5,625 nt of DNA, from contig JAUXAJ010000312.1 in NCBI GenBank assembly GCA_030620005.1, forward strand, positions 1 through 5,625. The letters are read 5' to 3'. Positions 1 through 5,585 of the stretch are shown here, one piece after another; positions within the stretch are counted from its first letter, which is position 1; every line of letters starts with the position of its first letter. The translations under genes and the position numbers were made by a program. This DNA comes from Promethearchaeota archaeon (lineage in GTDB: Archaea > Asgardarchaeota > Lokiarchaeia > Sigynarchaeales > SOKP01). Below the pieces are notes generated by a model. That model saw only the letters and a program-made list of their open reading frames with translations, ran no database searches and was not told the DNA's origin.

Positions 1-2
1 AT

Positions 3-215
3 GGTGTAAAAACTTTTAATCTTGAATCGTGGAAATTAAAGACACATCTATATACCACAACAGGACAAGATTTTTATGTTATAACGAGACCCATTACTTT
101 GAAAGCGATTGATGGCTTAATTTTCGTTGTCGATTCTCAAAGGAAAGCGTATGAGCGTAATTTAGTTTCTTGGAACGAATATTTGGTCTTCTTTCAGGAT
201 TATTTGGTGGACTAA
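3..215 (+). pseudogene. MglA-like small GTPase, fragment (5' end outside window, 3' end prematurely stopped)
   Basis: Reading from base 3 gives 70 residues and then TAA at 213-215. The peptide fits the middle of a small Ras-like GTPase of the MglA class. Residues 11-22 are a beta strand running into THLYTTTGQ, where MglA proteins carry T-x-PGQ in place of the usual G3 DxxG. Residues 29-46 read RPITLKAIDGLIFVVDSQ, the typical switch II helix followed by the DG-[VL]-[IV]-F-V-x-DSQ strand. NLVSWNEYLVFFQD then matches helix 3. The P-loop lies left of the window. The frame ends just after helix 3, before the G4 NKxD motif and the last strands, so about 80-100 residues of a normal GTPase of roughly 190 are missing. 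A protein ending here could not form a normal nucleotide pocket. An IPFQMNK peptide in another frame at about 224-247 may be the shifted G4 region. MglA-type GTPases act in polarity and motility in bacteria and are numerous in Asgard archaea. Family assignment is fairly sure; the pseudogene status is inferred. Confidence 0.6.
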
Positions 216-568
216 TTACCTTATTTATTCCTTTTCAAATGAATAAAATCAAAAAACAAGAAAAAAAACAGGAGAAAGAAAAAATTCTTAAAAGAATAAT
301 ACAAATAATTAACGACATTATTAATTATAACAACAGTAACAATCAAAAACAATCTTCAATATTCTCTGGAATTGATTTTATAAATCATAACAAGGAATTC
401 TTACATCATTTACACATTTCTTTAAGAACAAATAGTACTAAGGGTGTGAGGGAACCATTTATTCCACCTCTGGAAATATATGATATGATAATTGATGATA
501 AATTAACGGTTAGAGTTAATTATTCAAATTATTTAAATAAAATGCAGTTTAATAATAATGAGATTTAA
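170..568 (+). CDS. Hypothetical protein with one N-terminal hydrophobic segment
   Basis: I do not recognise the family. The longest reading starts at TTG 170 and gives 132 residues. The next ATG is at 239, but that start would remove the hydrophobic segment. Residues about 4-22 (IFGLLSGLFGGLITLFIPF) are uncharged and glycine-rich and would span a membrane. A strongly basic, charged stretch follows (KIKKQEKKQEKEKILKR, about 27-43), which by the positive-inside rule would sit in the cytoplasm as a helix. The remainder is rich in Asn and Ile and has no motif I know. The first 46 bases overlap the GTPase fragment in another frame, and the last 20 overlap the 3' end of the thioredoxin gene on the opposite strand. 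Both overlaps, the TTG start and the AT-driven composition weaken the case. It could instead be a frameshifted, diverged continuation of the GTPase gene (see findings). Confidence 0.4.
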   Translation: MERIFGLLSGLFGGLITLFIPFQMNKIKKQEKKQEKEKILKRIIQIINDIINYNNSNNQKQSSIFSGIDFINHNKEFLHHLHISLRTNSTKGVREPFIPPLEIYDMIIDDKLTVRVNYSNYLNKMQFNNNEI

Positions 569-959
569 GTTTTTCAAGAATAGTTTTCATATTGTTATAA
601 CTGGTTGACCCTACAATTTTATTTATAACTTTTCCACTTTTTAAGAATAAAGTTGTTGGAATTCCGGTAATCTTATAATGTTGGGCTAAAGCTTGATTTT
701 CATCTACATTTACTTTCGCAAAAATAAAATCTTGAAAATACTCTTGTTGAAGCTGTTCAAATACAGGAGCGAATGCCTTGCAGGGCGCACACCAAACAGC
801 CCAAAAGTCAATAATGAGAATTTTATCAGGAAAATCCTTCAAAATTTTGTTGAAATATTCTATTGAATGAATTTTCACGATTTCTTTAGGTAGTAACTGG
901 AGTCTTCTTAACATCTCGGCTTTTCTTAATCGAATTTTTTCTAATTCATCGTCAAACAT
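549..959 (-). CDS. trxA: Thioredoxin with N-terminal helical extension
   Basis: A 136-residue cytoplasmic thioredoxin. It reduces disulfides in target proteins through a CxxC pair that is itself recharged by a thioredoxin reductase, which is not in this window. The active site WCAPC lies at residues 56-60, with the buried Asp at 51 (IIDFWA) in the place of E. coli Asp26. The cis-proline is Pro101 in GIPT, KVNVDEN at 82-88 forms strand 3, and the family glycine region is VGSTS at 116-120. The fold occupies about residues 28-136, the usual size of about 105-110. A charged helical leader of about 25 residues (MFDDELEKIRLRKAEMLRRL) precedes it; there is no signal peptide or membrane segment. WCAPC differs from the commoner WCGPC by Gly to Ala, a modest change. 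The ATG at 957-959 is the first in frame and begins the leader; there is no Shine-Dalgarno sequence ahead of it. The gene is transcribed divergently from the flavoprotein and ends by overlapping the hypothetical ORF 170-568. Confidence 0.95.
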   Translation of the reverse strand: MFDDELEKIRLRKAEMLRRLQLLPKEIVKIHSIEYFNKILKDFPDKILIIDFWAVWCAPCKAFAPVFEQLQQEYFQDFIFAKVNVDENQALAQHYKITGIPTTLFLKSGKVINKIVGSTSYNNMKTILEKLKSHYY

Positions 960-1002
960 TTTTTCAAGGGGATGTATAATTCAGTGATAATTAAGGTTTG
1001 AA

Positions 1003-1016
1003 AAAATATAATATAT
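1003..1016 (-). promoter_or_regulatory. Possible TATA box for thioredoxin gene
   Basis: On the minus strand this reads as an A/T-only TATATTATATTTTT-type element about 45-57 bases upstream of the thioredoxin ATG, which would allow a leader of about 20-30 bases. The surroundings are so AT-rich that TATA-like strings occur by chance. No second element (BRE) can be defended. Confidence 0.25.
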
Positions 1017-1140
1017 TTTTTCTATATTTACGAAAAATAATAATTTGTATTTAAAACACTTTATTATAAAAATGAATTCATTATTTGAGAATGAACAAAA
1101 TTGTTATTAATTATTTAGACTAAAATTTTATTTTAATTTT

Positions 1141-1150
1141 TAGCTAGTTA
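1141..1150 (+). repeat. TAGCTAGTTA, copy 1
   Basis: A decamer containing the palindrome TAGCTA, found 135 bases before the flavoprotein ATG. An identical copy lies at 3681-3690, before the amidohydrolase gene. It could be a shared operator or chance in AT-rich DNA. Confidence 0.3.
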
Positions 1151-1225
1151 GATAATAAGAAAGATTCGAAATGAAAGATAGTTTATTTACCGCGATAAAT
1201 GACTCGTGCTAAAGATTATTATCGA

Positions 1226-1233
1226 ATTAAATA
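1226..1233 (+). promoter_or_regulatory. Possible TATA box for flavoprotein gene
   Basis: ATTAAATA differs by one base from the archaeal TATA consensus form TTTAAATA. It lies 43-50 bases upstream of the ATG at 1276, which would leave a leader of roughly 15-25 bases. There is no Shine-Dalgarno sequence before the gene, which fits short-leader archaeal initiation. The call is weak because the region is AT-rich. Confidence 0.3.
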
Positions 1234-1275
1234 TTTTCTAAGCATAATGATTTACAAAATAAATCTTGATTGATA

Positions 1276-2544
1276 ATGCATGATATCGTTGTTGTAGGCG
1301 CGGGAGTTGCTGGAGCTAGTTTTGCTTTTAAAATAGCAAAGCACGCAAAAACGCTCCTTATTGAAGCCCAAGATTTTAAATCTAATATTCCAGAAAGGAC
1401 AAATATCTTCGCGGAGCATAATAGGCCATTTATTAATGAAATAAATTGGATAGACAAAGAAATCTTTCCATTAACTCATCTTAAATCGAATTACATGAGT
1501 GAAAAAGAAAATGGAATTATTAATTCTAAAGAGTTTGGCATTCCTTTGGGCAATATTTGTTACACTGAGAAATTTCTAAATTTTCTCATTCAAGGATTTG
1601 AAGACCAAGGTGGTCAAGTTAAATTTAACGAAAAAGTTGTAAAAGTCAATAAGCACGATGACCATCTCGAAATTATTAATAATAAGGGGGAATCTTACTC
1701 AACAAGATTATTAATTCTTGCAACGGGCTCGAGAGGTCAAGATTTACAACGATCTTTAAGATTTAAAATTCCTGATTCTTATGTAGGTATATGTACTCAT
1801 CTTCATGGAGACGAAGACAAAATTCGCGAAAATTTTTCCACACAATACATTTTCCACATAAATCCAAAAATATCTATAGATGGACCATTCTTCATGAATG
1901 TTGGAATTGAACGAGTTTTTGTAGGATTTTTAGGAAGAAAGAACGAAACTTCAACCGAACTGGTTTCAAAATTAGATAGAATTTTAAAGAATTATAAAAA
2001 AATACAGCCATTCGTACAAGGGTTAAAAAGAGGGCCTGATACAATTGTTGGCGAAATATCCAAACATCCGATTAAATCTCTTTCCAGGGATCGCATTTTG
2101 ATTTTAGGGGAAGCTGCCGGATTAGTTACCGCTTTTTTTTACGAGGGTATTTTATGTGGATTGGCAAGCGCGGATATTGCAGTTAAGACCATAATCCCAT
2201 TATTAGAGCAAAATACTGGTTTCAACCAATCAGTTTTAAGGAAATACGATCAAGAAGTTTACCGAGTTTTATTAAATAAATATTTTAGGAACGGAGATCA
2301 ATGTGAGTACTTGTTTTTTAACTCTGGTTCATCGTATATAAAAAAATTGTGGGACACATATTGCAAGTTATTAAATGAAAATCAAGTTTGTCGAAAATAT
2401 ATCTACGACGCGTATATTAACCAAGATCTTGCAAATCACGATTTAAAGAAAGATAGATATGTAGGAGAAAAACTCTTCGGAGCACTTCCAGCTTTAACTA
2501 AACTCGCTTTAGGACCAAGATTTATTAAAACATTGTTAAAATAA
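1276..2544 (+). CDS. FAD-dependent oxidoreductase, geranylgeranyl reductase/FixC-like
   Basis: A 422-residue flavoprotein of the family that includes archaeal (di)geranylgeranyl-lipid reductases, FixC and aromatic-ring monooxygenases. The N-terminal Rossmann motif GAGVAG is at residues 8-13, with Glu30 (LLIEA) ending strand 2 to hold the ribose of ADP. LLILATGSRG at 145-154 is the second FAD contact. RILILGEAAGLVTAFFYEGI at 273-292 is the third, and corresponds to the family's GDAAGxxxPxxGEGI. Two changes stand out: the conserved Asp is Glu279, and the Pro-x-x-Gly of the flavin loop is replaced by Ala-Phe-Phe-Tyr. The YxWxFP substrate motif of true geranylgeranyl reductases is not clearly present; FHINPK near 193-198 is the nearest string. 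The basic, amphipathic C-terminus (LTKLALGPRFIKTLLK) could touch a membrane. Length is normal for the family. ATG 1276 was preferred to TTG 1270, two codons earlier, because it directly precedes HDIVVVGAG. The fold is certain; hydrogenation of isoprenoid lipid chains is only one possible role. Confidence 0.85.
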   Translation: MHDIVVVGAGVAGASFAFKIAKHAKTLLIEAQDFKSNIPERTNIFAEHNRPFINEINWIDKEIFPLTHLKSNYMSEKENGIINSKEFGIPLGNICYTEKFLNFLIQGFEDQGGQVKFNEKVVKVNKHDDHLEIINNKGESYSTRLLILATGSRGQDLQRSLRFKIPDSYVGICTHLHGDEDKIRENFSTQYIFHINPKISIDGPFFMNVGIERVFVGFLGRKNETSTELVSKLDRILKNYKKIQPFVQGLKRGPDTIVGEISKHPIKSLSRDRILILGEAAGLVTAFFYEGILCGLASADIAVKTIIPLLEQNTGFNQSVLRKYDQEVYRVLLNKYFRNGDQCEYLFFNSGSSYIKKLWDTYCKLLNENQVCRKYIYDAYINQDLANHDLKKDRYVGEKLFGALPALTKLALGPRFIKTLLK

Positions 2545-2592
2545 GATTTATAAAATATAAAAAAAAAAATATAATAAATATAATAAAAAATA

Positions 2593-2602
2593 TTATAAAA
2601 TA
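2593..2602 (+). promoter_or_regulatory. Possible TATA box within a 63-base A/T-only tract
   Basis: TTATAAAATA lies 36-45 bases upstream of the ATG at 2638, a distance similar to that of the candidate box before the flavoprotein gene. It sits inside two AATATT half-sites (2589-2594 and 2599-2604). It suggests that the downstream gene has its own promoter even though only 93 bases separate it from the flavoprotein gene. Chance occurrence cannot be excluded in this A/T-only stretch. Confidence 0.35.
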
Positions 2603-2637
2603 TTATTAGTGGTAAATCTCAATTTTTCTAGAACAAA

Positions 2638-3576
2638 ATGACCGTTCAAGAAGACTTCAAGCGTGAAAACATTTACAAGGAAATATATATCATTTGCCCA
2701 ACTTGCGAAACTACAAAAGTTTTAAAAATACCCGCTAAAATTATTAATTCAAGCGGCCAATTGACTACCGTTTCTATCCCTTCGGGTTCTGTATGTGAAC
2801 ATAGCTTCCAAGCTTTTGTTGACAAGGATTTTAATATTCGAGGCTATCAAGCTGTAGATTTTGAAATTTCGAAAATTGAATATTACGAAAAAGTATTAGA
2901 AGGCGAACAAGAAAACCAGGAGTTAATTGTAAATTATACTTTTTCCTTAGTAATTAGGGAAATAATTAATCTCTTAAGAGAGTCAGTGGCGGAAAAAGAA
3001 ATTTTAGGTGGCGCTATATTCTCAATTGATGGCAATGTAATTTATTCTTCTTTACCGGACGATATTTATTTTGATATAAATCATGAGTTCGAAAATCGAA
3101 CAAAACAAAATTTAATGAATTTGAAACAACTTTTTATGGTTTTAGAAAATTATCAAAAAATTTTTTCCGAATATATTGAAATCCAAGGAATTAATTTAGT
3201 TTTAGTTTTATTCATTTCTTCTGAAATAGGTGTTTCCAAAGGGGCTCAATATCTAAGGGAACTAATGGATAACATTATAACTTTAAACATTACTGATAAG
3301 GACAAGGAGAAGATGACAAGTGATTATTGGCTCTTTTCAAGAATTCTCCTTAAAGACTTGCAAAAACGTGGAGATTCAATTCGGATGGATTCTCTAGGTA
3401 TTCAAGTTTCAAAATCGGTAATCCTCAATCTTAAAGAAATTAGTGAAATTTGCAAACATCACGAATTCGAGGGAAAAATTTTTATTGCTGAGAAATACGT
3501 GAAATTAATGGCGGGTTTGGCCAAAACAATTAGAAACGCAGCTATTTTTGTAAATAATCTGAATAAAATGCCTTAA
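2638..3576 (+). CDS. Putative Asgard-type zinc-knuckle protein with roadblock/longin-like domain
   Basis: A 312-residue soluble protein of unknown function; no signal peptide or membrane segment. Residues 16-75 form a small domain with CPTC (Cys20, Cys23) and, after the strand-rich LTTVSIPSGSVCEH, Cys53 and His55. This is a likely four-ligand zinc site. The linker FQAFVDKDFNIRGYQAVDF follows. The centre has the order seen in roadblock/longin-like folds: helix (about 98-120), strand GGAIFSIDGNVIYSS (124-138), helix (150-178), strand INLVLVLFIS (185-194), helix (200-215). The last 95 residues (about 218-312) look helical and begin with a charged KDKEKM stretch. In archaea, roadblock and longin domains usually partner Ras-like GTPases, so a role as a GTPase regulator or scaffold is an inference. 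ATG 2638 is the natural start; no Shine-Dalgarno sequence precedes it. The zinc ligands are seen directly; the fold is inferred from pattern only. Confidence 0.75.
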   Translation: MTVQEDFKRENIYKEIYIICPTCETTKVLKIPAKIINSSGQLTTVSIPSGSVCEHSFQAFVDKDFNIRGYQAVDFEISKIEYYEKVLEGEQENQELIVNYTFSLVIREIINLLRESVAEKEILGGAIFSIDGNVIYSSLPDDIYFDINHEFENRTKQNLMNLKQLFMVLENYQKIFSEYIEIQGINLVLVLFISSEIGVSKGAQYLRELMDNIITLNITDKDKEKMTSDYWLFSRILLKDLQKRGDSIRMDSLGIQVSKSVILNLKEISEICKHHEFEGKIFIAEKYVKLMAGLAKTIRNAAIFVNNLNKMP

Positions 3577-3600
3577 AAGCAGTTTAAGAGTATATAGAAA

Positions 3601-3630
3601 TTTTTTTTATGTTTTCATGGATATTTTTTT
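3601..3630 (+). terminator. Archaeal-type T-run terminator
   Basis: Two runs, T8 (3601-3608) and T7 (3624-3630), begin 25 bases after the stop of the 2638-3576 gene. Archaeal RNA polymerase commonly stops on oligo-T without a hairpin, and I see no convincing stem before either run. This separates the gene from the amidohydrolase downstream. Confidence 0.5.
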
Positions 3631-3680
3631 CGCATTTATTTATGAGAAATAGACGATGTTGTTAATGGCATATTAAAACC

Positions 3681-3690
3681 TAGCTAGTTA
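3681..3690 (+). repeat. TAGCTAGTTA, copy 2
   Basis: Identical to bases 1141-1150 and placed 93 bases before the amidohydrolase ATG. With the preceding C it forms the palindrome CTAGCTAG. Confidence 0.3.
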
Positions 3691-3760
3691 AAGAAATTTT
3701 AGATATTCATATCAATTCTTAAATGTTTTTCTTTATTTATTTTATTAGAATTTAAAAAAA

Positions 3761-3766
3761 GGTAAT
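3761..3766 (+). promoter_or_regulatory. Weak Shine-Dalgarno-like site of the amidohydrolase gene
   Basis: GGTAAT, ending 7 bases before the ATG at 3774, differs by one base from GGTGAT, the complement of the 16S rRNA 3' end. It is the only gene start in the window with any such signal, and it supports ATG 3774 as the start. Confidence 0.3.
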
Positions 3767-3773
3767 TTTTCAC

Positions 3774-5390
3774 ATGAATGGAAATGCCATTAAAAAGAAA
3801 GTATTTTACGGCGGTCCCATCATTACCATGAACGATGAGCGACCGCTCATTGAAGCTGTTGGAGTCGAAGGGGAAAAAATCGTTGCTGTGGGAGATTTAG
3901 AATCTGTTAAAGAAATAATTTCAGATAATTTTGAATTATTAGATTTAAAAGGAAAATCGCTCCTTCCGGGTTTTATCGACTCTCATCTCCATCCAATGTT
4001 GTTTTTATTTTTTTTAATAAACCCTGATTTGTCTAAAATAAAAAGTTTAAAAGAACTTAAAGAAGTATTAAGAAAAATTGCTAAAAATAAAAAACCTGGA
4101 GATTTTATTGTTGGATTGAGTCTAAAAGAAGAAAATTTTGAAAAACCTGTATTACCAACTCGTTGGGATTTAGATGAAGCGTGTCCCGATCACCCAGTTT
4201 TCGTTTTAAGATACGATGGTCATATAATGATAGTGAACAGCAAGGGATTAAAATTTGCAGGAATAAATTCTGACACGGAAGTTCCGGGAGGTGAAATTAG
4301 GAGAAATGAAAAGGGTGAACTCACAGGCATCATTTCTGAACAAGCAATGGGATTAGTAACCACGAAATATAGGCCAAATTTGGAAGATTTCATTAATATC
4401 GCCCCTAAAGCTTTCAAAATATTTGCTGAAAAAGGTATAACGTCTCTTCATGGAATAATGCAATTGGAAGCTGGAGGTGAATTGGGAGATATCGGTGCGA
4501 TTGAATACCCTACCTTTAAGAATGTTCAAGACAAGATTCTTCAAAATTTTTACTCCTTATTTTTTACTGAAAACCCCAAAAAATTGAAGAGAGTAAAGAA
4601 ACCTCCTATTGATGGCGGTAAAGAAGATAGTAAGTTTAAAGTTGGCGGTTTAAAGTTATTCCTCGATGGAACTTTCGGTGCCGCTACAGGTTGCATGCAT
4701 GAGCCCTTTTCTGATCAACCTGATAAATGCGGTTTTTGCGTGGTTGATTTAAAAGAATTATACGAGCAAATGAAAATTGCCCATAACTTAGGCTTTCAAA
4801 TTGGTGTTCACGCGATTGGTGATAAAGGAAATGAGCTCATAGTTGACTTATATAAAAGACTATTAAAGGAATTTCCTCGAGACGACCATCGACATAGAAT
4901 TGAACATGCGTCAATGTTAACTGTGGATGTGATTCAGGACATGAAGGAACTGGGCATAATTGCGTCGTGCCAGCCTCCTTTCATCAATTCAGAATATACA
5001 TGGTTGGAAAAAAGATTAGGTAAAGAACGATGCAAGTATACATATCCCATGAAGTCATTAGTTGATGCAGGGGTCGTAATTGCTTCTGGCTCTGATTGTC
5101 CTATTGAGGATCCTAGCGTGATTTTGGGCCTTCACGCATTAGTTACTCGTAATGGTTTTGTACCAGAACAATGCATTTCAATCGAAGACGCATTAAAAAC
5201 TTATACCATTAATGCTGCTTACGCTGCGTTTGAAGAAAAGATTAAAGGAAGTATTGAAGTAGGGAAACTAGCAGATTTTGTGATCTTAAACAAAAACCCG
5301 CTTGAGGTCTCTAAAGATGAGATAAAAGACATTCAAGTCATGGAAACCATAATAAGAGGTAAGTCGGTTTTTAAAAAGCAAGAATCATAA
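3774..5390 (+). CDS. Metal-dependent amidohydrolase, YtcJ/amidohydrolase-3 type
   Basis: A complete 538-residue enzyme, the usual length for this family. It is a TIM-barrel hydrolase that uses bound metal to split an amide or related C-N bond; the substrate cannot be read from the sequence. The N-terminal beta-sandwich part carries the family pattern EAVGVEGEKIVAVG (27-40) and LLPGFIDSHLHP (63-74), with metal-binding His71 and His73. Other family marks are HPVFVLRYDGHIMIVNSKGL (140-159), GLKLFLDGT (292-300) with the likely bridging Lys294, VHAIGDKGNE (345-354) with His346, HRIEHAS (374-380) with His378, and ASGSDCPIEDP (437-447) with catalytic Asp441. The C-terminus returns to the sandwich with the classic GSIEVGKLADFVIL (492-505). 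Every expected catalytic residue is present, so it should be active. There is no signal peptide, so it is cytoplasmic. It stands alone: terminators lie ahead of it and a gene fragment follows. Known relatives include formamide deformylases and many uncharacterised proteins. Confidence 0.93.
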   Translation: MNGNAIKKKVFYGGPIITMNDERPLIEAVGVEGEKIVAVGDLESVKEIISDNFELLDLKGKSLLPGFIDSHLHPMLFLFFLINPDLSKIKSLKELKEVLRKIAKNKKPGDFIVGLSLKEENFEKPVLPTRWDLDEACPDHPVFVLRYDGHIMIVNSKGLKFAGINSDTEVPGGEIRRNEKGELTGIISEQAMGLVTTKYRPNLEDFINIAPKAFKIFAEKGITSLHGIMQLEAGGELGDIGAIEYPTFKNVQDKILQNFYSLFFTENPKKLKRVKKPPIDGGKEDSKFKVGGLKLFLDGTFGAATGCMHEPFSDQPDKCGFCVVDLKELYEQMKIAHNLGFQIGVHAIGDKGNELIVDLYKRLLKEFPRDDHRHRIEHASMLTVDVIQDMKELGIIASCQPPFINSEYTWLEKRLGKERCKYTYPMKSLVDAGVVIASGSDCPIEDPSVILGLHALVTRNGFVPEQCISIEDALKTYTINAAYAAFEEKIKGSIEVGKLADFVILNKNPLEVSKDEIKDIQVMETIIRGKSVFKKQES

Positions 5391-5399
5391 AAAAAGAAT

Positions 5400-5522
5400 A
5401 TGTTGTTTTTACTTTTTACTTATCTAGAAAAAGAAGATGAAGAGTTTGCTTTAGATTTAGGAGCGGATAAATTTGTGAGAAAACCTCTCGAACCTGAAAA
5501 CATAATATTAATTGTGATATAA
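5400..5522 (+). pseudogene. C-terminal remnant of a response-regulator receiver (REC) domain
   Basis: A 40-codon frame begins at ATG 5400, ten bases after the amidohydrolase stop. Its translation matches the last third of a CheY-like receiver domain. LLFTYLEKEDEEFALDLGAD gives strand 4 ending in the conserved switch Thr7, then helix 4 with the ALDLGAD signature (17-23). FVRKPLEPENI follows, with the invariant Lys28-Pro29 pair and the start of helix 5. The phospho-acceptor Asp, the acidic pocket and strands 1-3 are absent, and nothing upstream in any frame supplies them because the amidohydrolase gene occupies that space. The frame also ends early in helix 5, so it cannot be a working receiver. 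It is best read as the leftover of a two-component gene, perhaps a hybrid kinase, removed by deletion or insertion. The ATG is probably an internal codon and not a true start. The match is by eye but includes several of the family's most conserved residues. Confidence 0.6.
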
Positions 5523-5539
5523 AATTATTTATCATGATC

Positions 5540-5581
5540 ACTCAAGAAAACTCCAAGCTTTAGCGTGGAGATGAATTGAGT
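5540..5581 (+). mobile_element. IS200/IS605-like right-end hairpin (possible TnpB omega-RNA 3' end), orphan
   Basis: The core hairpin at 5551-5570 is CTCCAAGCTTTAGCGTGGAG. Five pairs CTCCA/TGGAG and three pairs GCT/AGC are separated by one A-G mismatch and closed by a TT loop. An outer stem ACTCAA (5540-5545) pairs with TTGAGT (5576-5581) across a 5-by-5 internal loop. The CTTTAG apex in a pyrimidine/purine stem, preceded by GAAAA and followed by GATGAATTGAG, closely resembles the subterminal hairpins at the right ends of IS200/IS605 elements. Those hairpins also form the 3' part of the omega-RNA guiding TnpB. On the plus strand such an end should follow a tnpB gene, and none is present. It is therefore a solitary relic or the end of a short non-autonomous element. 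The resemblance is from memory; the structure is seen directly. Confidence 0.55.
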
Positions 5582-5585
5582 CTTA

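Larger units (their letters stand above)
960..1275. other. Divergent intergenic region with no supported gene
   Basis: These 316 bases lie between the starts of the divergent thioredoxin and flavoprotein genes and should carry both promoters. I see no ORF longer than about 15 codons worth keeping and no tRNA-like or structured RNA element. Two points can be seen. One is a perfect 12-base palindrome, AATGAATTCATT, at 1071-1082. The other is the decamer TAGCTAGTTA at 1141-1150, which recurs in the intergenic region before the amidohydrolase gene. The rest is low-complexity A/T sequence. Confidence 0.6.

Noticed and set aside
240..300. A-rich stretch as a terminator for the minus-strand thioredoxin gene
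   Set aside because: An A8 run here would be a T8 on the minus strand, but it lies about 280 bases beyond the thioredoxin stop and within an open frame; the link is too weak to annotate.
1071..1082. Perfect palindrome AATGAATTCATT as an operator
   Set aside because: It is a single copy, sits far from both candidate TATA boxes, and 12-base A/T palindromes are expected now and then in DNA of this composition.
1171..1212. Thirteen-codon frame starting MKDSLFTA in the divergent intergenic region
   Set aside because: Too short, with no upstream start signal and no neighbour it would serve as a leader peptide; chance is enough.
1227..1457. Minus-strand open frame of 76 codons overlapping the start of the flavoprotein gene
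   Set aside because: It lies opposite the FAD-binding motif, whose translation is clearly coding on the plus strand, and its own product has no recognisable motif.
3609..3665. Eighteen-codon hydrophobic frame starting MFSWIFFSHLF after the zinc-knuckle gene
   Set aside because: It starts immediately after a T8 run and its hydrophobic residues simply reflect T-rich DNA; no initiation signal.
4220..4544. Two minus-strand open frames (65 and 63 codons) inside the amidohydrolase gene
   Set aside because: They overlap conserved amidohydrolase sequence in antisense and show no family signature; they are chance openings.
5531..5538. Palindrome ATCATGAT just before the IS605-like hairpin
   Set aside because: Only eight bases, not extended by the flanks, and not positioned like a known target or end motif; noted but not supported.
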